Source of the DNA: Parietichytrium sp. I65-24A
Taxonomy: Eukaryota; Sar; Bigyra; Thraustochytrida; Thraustochytriidae
Assembly (NCBI GenBank): GCA_012862575.1
Contig: BLSF01000011.1
Location: 681,372-745,371, forward strand
Direction: 5' to 3'
DNA length: 64,000 nt
A program made the position numbers and the translations under genes. The notes below the pieces were generated by a model. The model had not been told where the DNA came from. It saw only the letters and a list, made by a program, of their open reading frames with translations, and searched no databases. This document shows, one piece after another, positions 20,627-31,361 of this stretch; the stretch's first letter is position 1; every line of letters begins with the position of its first letter.

Positions 20627-20743
20627 ACCATGAGCCAAACAAACTCTATTGCGAAGCGATCAAGATCAACAAAGTATACAAAAGAATGTGCTGTACCACG
20701 AGCCAAATATATTCTATTTTTGCGAAGCGATCTTGGCTCATGG
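20627..20743. repeat. Diverged direct repeat enclosed by an 11-bp inverted repeat
   Basis: Blocks at about 20627-20665 and 20696-20735 share gagccaaa and gcgaagcgatc in the same order. The word ccatgagccaa at 20628-20638 has its exact reverse complement at 20733-20743, so the pair could fold into a stem with a loop of about 94 bases. Confidence 0.7.
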
Positions 20744-21192
20744 AACTCAGTGGCACGAGCACCGCTTCGGAGCAAGCTGGCCTGATTAGACAACTAGATC
20801 CTGTCCACGGGGCGGGCTTACGGAGCCTCAGCCGCCAATCGTCCAGGTTCCTCCCTACCCCCCTATTCTCTACCTCGCGCGCCGCCAAGCTGCCAGACAC
20901 TTGTTCCAGCTCCTTAGGTCGTGCACCTGTCTCAGCAAAAAACATCAAAAAACAGTGCAAGCAAGTTGCGGATCTTGACTCCGACTTGCTAGGAAGGGTA
21001 TTAGTTTCGGTTGTGTTTGTATTTGTGCAATTCAATTTGCATTCGATCGATTTAACATGGAGAGGAGGGTAGCGGAACTGAGAGCCTCTTGAACCGACAG
21101 TCCCCGAACTGCAAACTGCAAGGCTCAAATTGAGCGAACCTGTTGTGAATCAAAACAAGGACAAGCAACGTTGAGAAACTTTGTTTGACAGA

Positions 21193-22119
21193 ATGGTGCG
21201 TAGCTGGGTGCGTTATGCCATCGCGGCACTCTGTGCAGGCACTAGTCTCGCAACTCAAGAAGGCGCGAGCTTGCGCGCTTCGCTCACAAATGCTCTCGAG
21301 TCTGAGGCTGTCGCTCAAGGCGCACAGAATTCATTCTACATCACCAATTCGGAGGGTTCCATCTCTTTGTCTGGATCCTCTGACGCCTGCTCCATCCAGG
21401 GTGGCAATACCTTGTTTTTCACTGCGTACATCGGCAACAATGATCCGCCCACGACTTGCTCCGCGACGTTTAATTTTAACAACGGGATGAGTTGCACGGG
21501 GAGCGTTGGTCTCAGGGAGACGTCCAGCAATTACTACCTGCTGCACACCATGCCAGACTCTTGCGTAAAGGTGGTGAGCTCAGTCGGGAACAACCCATCT
21601 GGCAACGTGTGGCCATGCCAAGGAGATGGTTGCTGGTTTTCTCTCGACAGTACCTCGGTGATCACCGTTGCTGCTGGCGGCTTACCACCGAAGGTGCAAG
21701 TTTCCTACTCTTGGGTTCCAATCAGCAATGACGCGAGTACAATTGAGGTCACAGACAGCAGCTCTATGCAAACCACACGTGGAAGCGCTTCGAGCCTGAG
21801 CATGTCAGCAGACGCCTCTATTTCGTACGGCCCTGCCTCTGCGTCAGCAAGCGTTCAGCAAAGTATCCAGCAAAACTTTGAAAGCATTGTGAAAGAGGCT
21901 TCTTCCTCCAAGTCCACGGTCACATTTACCCCTTGCAAGGCAGATGAGAACCCATGGCAATTCTACCTCTACTTGAATGGTCAGCCATTCAAGTCTGAGG
22001 TCACCAGGTGCATCAGCGGAAACTACAACGGCCCGCGATGCCCACCTTCTCAGTGCGGCAGCAAAGTCTCTGGCGCGAACGACTGTCAATGCTGCTACGG
22101 CATGGCCCCTCAGTGCTAG
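21193..22119 (+). CDS. Secreted beta-rich protein of unknown function, possibly aerolysin-fold-like
   Basis: 308 residues. The ATG at 21193 begins a good signal peptide (MVRSWVRYAIAALCAGTSLA); the frame continues a few codons upstream without ATG. The mature part is rich in Ser, Thr, Gly and Asn with paired Cys residues in its N-terminal half, and ends in a short Cys-rich tail (about 280-308). In the middle, two segments of alternating polar/hydrophobic residues (about 200-225 and 240-255) flank a Ser/Ala/Gln-rich stretch. That layout resembles the membrane-inserting hairpin of aerolysin-type beta-pore formers. I do not recognise the family with certainty, so the fold is an inference and it could equally be a beta-sandwich adhesin. 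The reading frame is intronless and ends in TAG. Confidence 0.7.
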   Translation: MVRSWVRYAIAALCAGTSLATQEGASLRASLTNALESEAVAQGAQNSFYITNSEGSISLSGSSDACSIQGGNTLFFTAYIGNNDPPTTCSATFNFNNGMSCTGSVGLRETSSNYYLLHTMPDSCVKVVSSVGNNPSGNVWPCQGDGCWFSLDSTSVITVAAGGLPPKVQVSYSWVPISNDASTIEVTDSSSMQTTRGSASSLSMSADASISYGPASASASVQQSIQQNFESIVKEASSSKSTVTFTPCKADENPWQFYLYLNGQPFKSEVTRCISGNYNGPRCPPSQCGSKVSGANDCQCCYGMAPQC

Positions 22120-23419
22120 GCGCCTGGGAGGAGGCCCGCGGCGCAAACTTACTGAGCCTTCCAAAGGGCTCCAATATAATTTCCATCAAGAGCAGATCAA
22201 AAGAATCAACTTCAACTTGGAAACCTCCTGTGGCTCTCCCGGAGGGAGCGCATCCTTTCTCCCACACCTCCGTGCAGATTCCCGTTCCGGCCGCGCACCC
22301 GATCCCGAGTTCTTCAAAGAGAAACTTCCCGTCCCAAGCTGCAGCGCCGTCTGCCCAATTCGTCTTATCTCTTTCTCTAACTCCCGCCGAAGACGCAGGG
22401 CTTTTTCACGCGCAGTCTCGCGCACTAGTTTCTCGGAAGCTGGTTGCGGCCATCCATTCGCCCTTCCAAACTCCAACCAAATGAACAAGCACCTGCCAAT
22501 CCAAACTACAAAGTAAAAACAAAACACTTTCATTGGACACACGAAACAGCTCGTGTCGCTAAAACAACAGAAACCTAAAGGCAGCGCGGTCGACCACCCA
22601 ATCAAGTTGAACAACTCTCTCGGAGCAAAGTTTGTCGTTTCACTGACGACCCACCCCAATCGCTGTCAAACTCGCTGTCAATTGTTGATGAAATCGCACA
22701 AAAGCACAAAAGCAAAAGAGAAGAGGACAAGGATTATACCAAGTAAGATAGATCCGTACCGGTACCTGGCACATAGAAACATAGAAACATAGAAACATAG
22801 AAACATAGAAACATAGAAACATAGACACATAGACACGTAGATCGATAGATATTCCCCAAAAACTCTCCCTAATTTTTTCGCGGAATTTATTTTTCGGGCA
22901 TCGTTTTTTTTTTCTTTTTGTTTTTTTTTGGGAGGGGGGGTTGTTTTTTCATTCTTTCCTCCCCGGAGTCTTCTTCTTTTCTCTTTTTCTCCACTCACAG
23001 TTCAACATTTTTCTTGTTATTTTAATTTTTGGCTTGCCTTATCTTTCCCGCTCCATTCCCTACGGTCCCTACGGGTGTTCTTCTTTTCCTCTTTCTTTTG
23101 CTTCTCACTCACAATTAATTTAAGCGTTTGTTTCAGTCTCTCCTAGTCCCTAACCCTACGCATAGTGCGCATAATTATGAAGGAAGCTGGATAATTTTGT
23201 TTCTCTTTCTTACTCTAAAAGTGATATTCCCACTTGCAGTTCAACATTTTCTTATTGATTGTCCTCACAATCCCAGCCATCGCGTGTGACCATTGTGTGG
23301 AAAGGCTGGCCAAGTTGCGAAGGAGGTCGGGGAGCCGGGGCAGCAGCCTAGAAGCAGCAGGTCAGGAGACTGTGCAAGTGGTGAACAGGGCGTGGTGAGG
23401 GCAGATAATTTGGCCGGGG
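22120..23419. other. Intergenic region
   Basis: About 1.3 kb. It contains an 8-bp tandem array at 22771-22838 and a T-rich tract with a G run at about 22905-22945. No gene is supported. A minus-strand frame at 22186-22659 is open but lacks a domain. Confidence 0.45.
22771..22838. repeat. 8-bp tandem array (acatagaa)n
   Basis: About eight units of acatagaa, decaying at the right edge into acatagac and acgtagat. It lies directly after a gtaccggtacc palindrome. Confidence 0.9.
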
Positions 23420-24790
23420 ATGGACGACTGGGCTGCGTGGGCTGACAGCGAAGGCTGGTCGCAACGAGCTGGGTATCTGCAAGTGCGCTACCGCGCTTCG
23501 TGCGCGAATTCTGTCGATTCTGCCGGTGTCGTCGCTTCCGATGCGTCTTGCGATGCCTGGGAGCGGCTGTCAAAGCTGTATTTGTGCTACAGCTGCAAGC
23601 AAGTGCTAGGTCGTCGCGCGAGGCAAGTCGTGCAGGAGATTGACAGCTACTACTGTCCGCAGACGCTGGATAACATGCCGTCGTCAGAAGCCACGCAGTT
23701 CAAGATCAGGTCCAGCAGAACGTTTTGTTGCCCCGTGTGCAGCAACGTGCTCAACTTTCACGGGGAAAGTGGTGGAAATGAAGCTCAAGACGGCGAAAAC
23801 GAGCCTGAAAGCAGGACATTTTTTTTGTGCCAGCACTGCCGATGGGACTCACTGGACTGTGACCTAGTGGCCAAGTCGCCGGACGAGTTGGTTGCCGTTG
23901 CGATGGCGGAAGAGCGCAAAGCAGTGGAAAAGGAGTCTCGGCTGGTGCACACGCTGACGGAGCAGTTCCGGGCGATGGAAAAGGAGGCGCTCAAGGCTGT
24001 CAAGCAGGAGAGGGAGTATGGTAGAAGCAGCGACAGGCCTGCTCCGAGCCCTGAGGATGATCCGACCGTCAGCACGAGCCGTTTGTGGAGGTGGAAAGAG
24101 TGCGATGCTATGGTGAGTTCTCGCGCAGAGCAGGCCAGGCAGGTGGATGACCTCAAGATGCCGCAGCAGATTGCTGATCTTCACAAGCAGGCGGCGGACG
24201 GAGGCAAAGCCGCTCGGCGCGTTTTACCAGAAAGGCTGCCACTGAGGACGAAGCAGTCCCTACGATGCCGCGGATGCGTCGAGCGCGGGGCAGCGAATAT
24301 TATCTTAAAGCCGCAAATTTATCCGCTCAAGGGAGACAGCTCAATGCGAACCAATGTGGGTTCATGGTTCAAGAAGAAGTGGCTGGCGCACGACTTTCTT
24401 CCCCGGATCGTTGCCAAGCAGATAGCTCAGGCAGATGGGGATCCGCAGGTGTATCTCTCTATATCAAACTTTCGTGACTCGGATATTCAGATTACCTTAT
24501 ACGGCGACCACACCATATTCATCCCAGCATATGACGAAGTGGAAGAAGTGGATATGTTTGGGTCTTTCAAGCCGCCCAAAGGATCTTCTCCCCTTGCGGA
24601 TGTGGACCCGGCAATAGTGGTGTCGCGCCTCGGGCATAAGGTGCTAGTTTGTCTGGGCTCCGTCCAGCTCCCGAAGGAAATGGCAGTCTCTTGCTCAGTT
24701 TCAGAGGAGCCTGCCGCGGACGACGGGGAAGGCTCTGGCCAGCTGGACAAAATCTCTTTCGACGTGCTCCTTGCGGAACACGAGCCCTAA
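23420..24790 (+). CDS. DCTN4: Dynactin subunit 4 (p62)
   Basis: 456 residues, close to the size of animal p62. The N-terminal half has the family's zinc-binding Cys pairs in order: LYLCYSCKQ (about 55-63), a YYCPQTLDNMPSSEA segment, FCCPVCSN (about 103) and FFLCQHCRWDSLD (about 134-146). A helical, charged middle follows, then RTKQSLRCRGC (about 277-287) and a beta-rich C-terminal half including VGSWFKKKWLAHDFLPRI. p62 sits in the pointed-end complex of dynactin, which couples cytoplasmic dynein to cargo and membranes. It implies the organism uses dynein-dynactin transport. The start is the first ATG of the frame; there are no introns; the stop is TAA. Confidence 0.9.
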   Translation: MDDWAAWADSEGWSQRAGYLQVRYRASCANSVDSAGVVASDASCDAWERLSKLYLCYSCKQVLGRRARQVVQEIDSYYCPQTLDNMPSSEATQFKIRSSRTFCCPVCSNVLNFHGESGGNEAQDGENEPESRTFFLCQHCRWDSLDCDLVAKSPDELVAVAMAEERKAVEKESRLVHTLTEQFRAMEKEALKAVKQEREYGRSSDRPAPSPEDDPTVSTSRLWRWKECDAMVSSRAEQARQVDDLKMPQQIADLHKQAADGGKAARRVLPERLPLRTKQSLRCRGCVERGAANIILKPQIYPLKGDSSMRTNVGSWFKKKWLAHDFLPRIVAKQIAQADGDPQVYLSISNFRDSDIQITLYGDHTIFIPAYDEVEEVDMFGSFKPPKGSSPLADVDPAIVVSRLGHKVLVCLGSVQLPKEMAVSCSVSEEPAADDGEGSGQLDKISFDVLLAEHEP

Positions 24791-25615
24791 ATTGCTTCGC
24801 TTCTGCCTTTCCCGAGAACAAGACGACCAGACTACGACCTGTGCCAATGTCCATTCCGGATCATTAACTTCTCGAAGATGGACTCATCATAAGATCCGCG
24901 AAGCATCACATTGCGACCTTGACAAAACACGCAGCGATCGTCCGCCACAGACATTAGACTTCCACACACGACGCGGCGCGAGGCGAGCTCCAGATGACAT
25001 GATAACCACACTCTCCGGGCCCGTCTTCCTGTCATCTCTCCCGGCTCGCTCTAATTTCACTCCATAAGGGAGCGAGCGACTTGAAGTGCTCGCCATCCTC
25101 ACCCTCCAACCTTCGCAGTAATTCTTCTGTGCAAAACCCTTGTCAGCTTTGCTTTACAGTGATTCAAATTTAACGTACGAAACTGCGCTGCAATCATAAT
25201 TCACTGCCGGAAGAATTATTTCCTGTCTTCTGAGCATGTATTCTATCTTCGTTTCGTCTCATCTTGTCTAGTGTTGTTGTCCATTCCTGCTTCACACTCC
25301 CACGCACTCGCTCTCTCACTGTTCCAACCCTCGAGCGCCCACTCGCTGCCGACGACCACGACCAAGGACCAAGAACAAACAACCTCTTGCTTGATTGAAA
25401 AAACAAGAACAAGCCATAACAAGCTCAACCTTTCCAAGCTTCTCAAGATACCAAGTATACCAAGGTAAAAGCAAAAGCTTCAAAGGATTAGTTTAGAACA
25501 AGTATCAATCAAAGCAGAAGCAAAGCAAATACAAAAATAGGCAAAGTAAACGCACAAGCACAAGCAAAAGCAAAAGCATTCAAGAGCACGACCAACAATC
25601 GACGAGCCAGCATCG
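24791..25615. other. Intergenic region with A-rich leader
   Basis: About 0.8 kb. The last 150 bases are rich in aaagc/acaagc iterations running up to the FAHD1 start codon. Two overlapping minus-strand frames (24832-25102) are short and unrecognised. Confidence 0.45.
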
Positions 25616-26252
25616 ATGGAGACTCTTCTGCAGCGCACGCGTACTATCGTCGGCGTAGCCCGCAACTACGCAGCGCACGCGGCCGAGCTGCGCAACGCCG
25701 TGCCTTCCGAGCCAGTGTACTTCCTCAAGCCCGCCGGCTCGGTGATCCGCGGCGGAAACAACATAGAGCTGCCACGCGGATGCGGCACCGTGCACTTCGA
25801 GGGCGAGCTGGCGATCCTCATCGGCCAGCGGGCGCGGCGGGTTCCCAAGTCTCGGGCCCTGGAAGTGGTGGCGGGACTGGGCCCTGCAGTGGACGTGACG
25901 GGAAGGGACTTGCAGACGCGCAGCAGGGAGCAGGGCCTGCCGTGGACGCGCGGGAAAGGGCTGGACACGTGGTGCCCATTGGGGCAGTTCTGCGCGCCGG
26001 AAGGCGTGCGGCTGGATGAGCTGGTGGTGTGCCTGAGCGTGAATGGCGAGGAGAAGCAGCGCGGGAGCACCGGGCTTATGCTGTTCGACGTGCCGACGAT
26101 CATTGAGGCGGTGACGGAGTGCATCACGCGTGAGTTGCTAAGGCGGGGTGGCCTTTCTGTGGGGGGGGGTGGGGTTTGGCACCGGGAGGGATGTAGGGGC
26201 ATGGCGATCTGCATCATTGTTGCCTGTGGGGATTTGCATGTTTCGCGAACAC

Positions 26253-26317
<65 letters not shown>

Positions 26318-26727
26318 TCTGTTGTTGTTGTTTTCTCGTGACGTTTGGGCTGGCTGTTGTTCTGTGATTGGGTCGCTACTTTTTTGTTTGTTTGTTTGTT
26401 TTTGACGACTTTGTCTGATGCTGATGATATCTCTCTGTGTTGTGATATTCTGCATGCTCCCACAACGACTGACGCGTGCCATTGCGAATTTCGAATGGGA
26501 ATGGGAATGCAATCCGGTGCTCCAACTCTCTTTCAATCATTCTCTTTGGTTTTATGGATCTAATTTTTGAGACAGTGGACGCTGGCGATATTATCCTCAC
26601 TGGAACCCCAGCTGGAGTGGGCCCAATCAAGGCTGGCGACAAGATTAAATGCTGGATTGAAGGCTTGCCGGTGCCGCCCTTAGAGGTTGGCGTCATTGAG
26701 CGGCCCGAGGCAACGCCAAAACTCTGA
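25616..26727 (+). CDS. FAHD1: Fumarylacetoacetate hydrolase domain protein 1 (acylpyruvase / oxaloacetate decarboxylase), two exons
   Basis: Coding exons 25616-26129 and 26576-26727 join to 221 codons, the usual FAHD1 length. Exon 1 ends in phase 1 before GTGAGT. Exon 2 starts after GACAG and completes a Leu codon, giving ECITLDAGDIILTGTP, which matches the family core. Motifs seen: GVARNYAAHAAEL at the N-terminus, the metal-binding HFEGEL (about 61-66), VTGRDLQ, MLFDVP and GTPAGVGP. FAHD1 enzymes cleave acylpyruvates and decarboxylate oxaloacetate using Mg2+, usually in mitochondria; no clear presequence is seen here. The intron (446 nt) carries a GTT microsatellite. The stop is TGA, unlike most confident neighbours. 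Confidence 0.9.
26253..26331. repeat. (GTT)n microsatellite inside the FAHD1 intron
   Basis: About 20 GTT units, then a short interruption and four more units. Read through, it would give poly-Leu or poly-Cys on the plus strand and poly-Asn or poly-Gln on the minus strand, but it lies wholly within the intron 26130-26575. Confidence 0.95.
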
Positions 26728-26943
26728 TCACCGTTTTTATTATAATCCCGGGTATGATGTTTCGAATGCGGAAGAAACTATACAATCCGAAAATTTTAAA
26801 AAACAACCATTTTCCCTCACTCACGGCCATCTCATGCACTCTCCTTATGAAATTGTACTTACTGTGAGTGGGAAGGATTCACAGTCAATAAAAACGAAAC
26901 AAAGTTTTGTTCTATTCTTCAGCCGAGGCTACCTTACTCCCTT

Positions 26944-29900
26944 TTATTTGCTAGCAGCTTGAAGAAGTTTTCTGAACCGCCGGAGTTTCAAGTCCACGAT
27001 TGCCTCTATGGTGAGTTTCAGTTGGTCCCTTACCCAGTATGCGCTTGCATGGTCGTCGAATCGCAGACAGATATGCCACGTATTCACCTTGCGGAGGTCG
27101 CTCGTCTTGTCCTCGCGCGTTTGCTGCTGCTCTGAGCTCGCCGGCCAGTCCCACGGGCAGTACGTCATATCTACCCTCGTGCCGCTGCTGTCTTGCAGAG
27201 CGCCGCCTAGAGGCTCGGGTGTACTAGATACCGCCCTCGATGAAGCAGTCGGGGACAATGACACACTGTTTGCAACGAGATTTGGCAGCTGCCGGTGAGC
27301 GAGCCCAATCGTTTGGCCAGCAGGACACCTTACTGCAATATGCATTTCGAGTTCATCGTTGTGATGTTGAGCGAAGAAGAGGCGGTGCAAGGGCGCAACA
27401 GAGCGAATCACTCCTTTGCCCAGCGCTGCTCGGTCGGGCTCCACCAGAATGAGTGCACCTTCAGCGAGCACAATGAAGACGGGGAGAATCGCCGCCTGCG
27501 TGCCTCTGCCGTTCAACACTGACGCTTTGGTGTAGTCGCACATGCGCAAATCAATCTTTTGATTCTCACGTAGCGAGGAAACGGTGGAGGCCACTGCAGA
27601 GAGGTGAGAATTGCTCTTATGATGGGTCGAGGTCCAAAGAAGGCGCAAAATCATGAATGACCGGATCGCACAACGAGTGCTCTCAAGAGCCGAAAATGGT
27701 TGTCTATAGTCGAGCGGCAGCAAAGACTTATCTTGCTCCACGCTGGGCCCGGCAGTTGCAGGCAAGAGAACTTCTGCTTGCGTCATCAGGGACTCTACCC
27801 GCAGCGGGCCTTCGCACAAGCTTGCCCACTCCATTTCAATCATCTCCAACAGCCGTGCGGGGTTCGCTGTATTTTCAGTCGCATCAAATTGGCACCACAT
27901 CCGTTCTATGGCACTTCCATACGCTTGGTCCAGCAACTTTAGGTGAGGCTCTAGCATTGGCACCGTTCCATCGTCTACACAAGTCAAATCAATAACCAGC
28001 TTCGCTATGACACGCTGTGCCAAAGTGCAGACGGGCGGGTCTCTGAGCAAGAGGCCCAAGAGACAATCGACCACCTCCACTGGATACGGATCATCGCCGG
28101 TGACTCCATCTACGTGAGAGTCACGACGGCACGGTTTTTCGGGCTCCTTGAGATCTGCGGGGTCTTGGTCCAAAAGGTCTAGGTCTTCTGCGGTCTGTGG
28201 ATCGCGCTGTTCAAGGACTACCTCGTGCTCCTGCTCCAGTGCAAGCTCCACTTGCTTGTCGATTGCCAGGTGGATCAGATCGTCAACGATCTCCTCAACC
28301 TTTGTCGGGCTCTGTGCTGAGGGCTTTGCTTCCAAAATATCGTGGGTATCGCCATTGCCGCCCCTAGTATTTGCGATTCCTCCAGTTTGACCAGCATGCA
28401 ATTGAACGATAGCATCGCCGTTTTCGCTTTCGCTCAACGAGCCTCGAGCCGACTCGCCGGCATCGATTGACGCGCCCTCCTCTGCACCCTTCAAAAGCCC
28501 GAGCGTGGCTTCAGGGATGCGTCTACAAGCCGGCAAGAGTCCTGTCTCCTCTAGAACAGCTGGATCAATATTCACATTGTTGATGATCGAGTAAATCACA
28601 CATACAGCAGCCAAGCAGTGGCGTTCGTTGGAATGATTCAAGAGTCGCATGAAGGACAGGTAAATAGGATTGCCTTCCTTCGCTACACCGCGGGTTTCGC
28701 TATGTGGCGTTTCCTCACGATCTCGACTCTCGGCATTTCCGTTGCTCAACAAGCTGCAGGCTCCGTCAGTATCGTCGCTTGCATCCGAGTCGTCCTCCGG
28801 ATCTCCAGCAAATGCCCCGGCAACGATGTGGGGTCCCGCTGCATCGCACAGCTCACTACCGACATGCGTTTCTCCGTTTGCCTCCGGATCTCTTCGACAG
28901 AGCTCTGCGACCCGGAGGCGCCGTTCGGGTGCGGGGAGGAACGTGGCCTTTAGAAGCTTGCTAAGCATGCGATGATTTGTGAAGGAGAAGAAAGCATGTG
29001 AGAGGAGAAGGAGGCTAAGCAACGAGCCAGATTCTCGAGCGTCCTTGAAAGAAATCTCACTCTTGTTGATTCCAGCGAGAACAAAGTCCTTTTCCGTCAG
29101 GTCCTCCAATTCCGCGTACGGTGCTGTGTGGGGCAGTAGACTAGCAAGTAACAAAGGAAGCACAAAATAAGCCATTGAAGAGTCAATCACCACGTCTTCG
29201 AGACCTTCCACATTGAGACCCAGAATATCTTCAATGTACAAAACGTTGTCTTGCTGCTCGGTCAGAGCAACTTCGAGATGCAGCAAGAGCGTCCGCAAGC
29301 TTTTGGAATCCCCCACAGGGCCAGCCGAAGAGGCACGATACCTGGAAGCTTTCACCAGCGTCAGGTACAGCCGTCTTACGCGGCAATGAATATACCTCGC
29401 GACCTGCTCCAGATACTGCGGTGCAGGTCCGCTTAAAAGCCAATTGAGCATCATCTGATCCTGCACTTTGAAAACATTCAACGTGATGGTGCGAACGGCT
29501 GTGCGAACCATGCCTTCAGGGTGGTCAAAAAACTTGACGGCTTCCTCGAACAAAGGAAAGGTGTTGAGATTCTCATTGAAGAAAAACTGGATCGTTTTCT
29601 CGTTCAGCTTGAGCGACAGCAGCTTTAGAAAAGAAATATAGTGACCGAGCACCTCCTCGTTGCCAAAGTCGAACGAATGCGCAATGAGGCGATTCACGTG
29701 ATTGTTGGACAAGGTGTAATACAGGCTGATTTCCGTACGGATATTCTGGACCAATATACTCAACGATTGGATGATCTGAACCTTGAGTTGCGAGGAGCAA
29801 TTTGCCTGGTCCAGAAGCCCCAGGAGGAGTGGCAACATATTCTTCTCACAAAAGAAGTCAAACAGCTGCTCTGTGTGCTGATCCCCATAAACAATCACCT

Positions 29901-30174
29901 CTGAGATTGCCCTCACCGTTTCCACAAGTGTGTCCTGGTTCCCTGATGTAAGTTGCTGATTTTTCTGCAAGGTCGAGTGTCTTCTCGCGAAAAAACTGTT
30001 AGGAAATCCCAGAATCACAACTTCATCTGTCAATAATCAACAAATCAGACCAACTCACAAATCTTGTAGCGCTTTCACCGAGTACATCTCCGGCGGCGCT
30101 GTTGACTGGCCGCCGCCTTGGCCCTGGCCTTGGCCGCCATTGTTCCCACTGTTATTCGTGAACCAGCCTAACAT
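26944..30174 (-). CDS. CLEC16A: CLEC16A/TT9-like endolysosomal trafficking and mitophagy regulator, two exons
   Basis: Exon 1 is 30174-30059 (MLGWFTNN, a Gly/Gln-rich stretch, then EMYSVKALQD). A 63-nt intron (30058-29996, GTGAGT to AACAG) follows, then exon 2, 29995-26944. Phases 2 and 1 join to give ALQDFFFARRHSTLQKNQ and a 1055-residue product; the earlier AG in the intron would create an immediate stop. The FPL domain (about residues 40-185) shows LVETVRAISEVIVYGDQ, FDFFCEKNM, SLYYTLSNNHVN, YISFLKLLSLKLN and FFDHPEGMVRTAVRTITLNV, all hallmark segments. A long acidic low-complexity insert (about 430-680) separates this from a conserved C-terminal half. In animals CLEC16A/Ema controls endosome maturation and mitophagy with an E3 ligase partner. 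Confidence 0.92.
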
Positions 30175-31361
30175 TTTTTCTCCTTGGCTGTCTACGTATC
30201 TTTCACGCAAAGCCTCCAATCACCTGTCAATGCACAATGTATCTTTCGCCGCGGCCTTTTCAGCTTGCAAACAATTCAATGAAATCTTTGCCGCTGCCAC
30301 TCTCTGTGCCGACTCAACGAACGAGATGAAAGAGACGAGGCGAAGCGGACGAACTAAAGTACCACGTACCTACTTGACTCGCTAATGAGTGGCCGAGTGC
30401 GTGAAACTTCAACCGCTCCAACTCAGCGAGCAAGCTCTACGCGACCGGACGACGAAGCAAACCAGAGAAAACAGAGAAAACAGAGGACAGACAGCTCGCA
30501 CCACGAACGCCGCCCTCGAGAAGCACTCACAACTACTCTCCACACAGAGCATCCACCTCCGCTGCCCACAGCACAATCCCCTGGCCGGCGAACTCGCGAA
30601 ATGAAACCTCAATCCGCAACACGTGCGAACTACTGCGCCAAGTACTCTGCGATGCTTGCGCGCTATCTCTGATCTCTGAGCATGCTGCGAGAGGCGCCTG
30701 TGAAAGCACTCACTGTCAATCAAAGCGCACACGAATTTGAGCCAAAAGAAAAAGCCAGAAAAAGAGCTAAAAAGGTTAAAAAGGGAGGAAATCCGAGCAA
30801 AACTAGTGCCATTAAAACTACTCGAATCACTAACAAACCTTAGCAAAGAGAGAAAGCTGAGCTGAGAAGGCATGATGAATATAATATGATGAAGAGATGG
30901 AGATAGACAGAAAAGAAGTAGAAGAATGTGCAAACAGTCAATCTTTCACGAGCATCGACGTGACTTCCAGTCAAGCTTTTCAAAAATCTATCATGAGCAT
31001 CGACGTCAAGTCCAAGAGCGGGGCCTTGGAGGAAAGAGCACATGGGAAAGCATCCCCTGCATCATCATCCCGAAAACGATGGATTCTTGATTAAGACAAC
31101 GGGTTCTCGACAAGAGTGGGTGGGCTGTGCGATGCACTTTCCGCTTCGGCTTTCGAGCAAGCACCTCATCGTTGGGCTTGAACCCTTCGCTTGTTTTCGA
31201 CAAGGGCATCAGGGAGAGCGAACGGCTCAAGTATGCGTTCAGATTTTATTGTGTTCGTTTTTAGCCAACGTACAAAATGTGTTTAAAAGGGGATCGTCAA
31301 CTTTGCAAACAAAACAGCGTAAGAATCGACAAAATTAAAAGATTACAGTTTCTGTTTAACA
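30175..31361. other. Intergenic region
   Basis: About 1.2 kb between the CLEC16A start and the nitrite reductase stop, so it should hold the CLEC16A promoter. It has a short agagaaaac repeat near 30470-30490 and two copies of gagcatcgacgt (about 30951 and 30995). No gene is supported. Confidence 0.45.

Larger units (their letters stand above)
18666..21192. other. Intergenic region
   Basis: About 2.5 kb without a supported gene. It contains a (GATT)n-(GA)n-(GATT)n block at 20549-20610 and a mixed direct/inverted repeat at 20627-20743 (listed separately). The minus-strand frame at 18838-19092 has unbiased-looking composition and no domain. Confidence 0.45.

Noticed and set aside
22186-22659. 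157-codon minus-strand frame with a charged helical stretch
   Set aside because: No domain; codon use and the mixed hydrophobic start look random. It overlaps the 3' flank of a plus-strand gene.
24832-25102. Overlapping minus-strand frames, one with a C-x2-C motif
   Set aside because: Too short and in competing frames; no family recognised.
26148-26463. Open frames on both strands encoding poly-Leu, poly-Cys, poly-Asn and poly-Gln
   Set aside because: They are reading artefacts of the GTT microsatellite within the FAHD1 intron.
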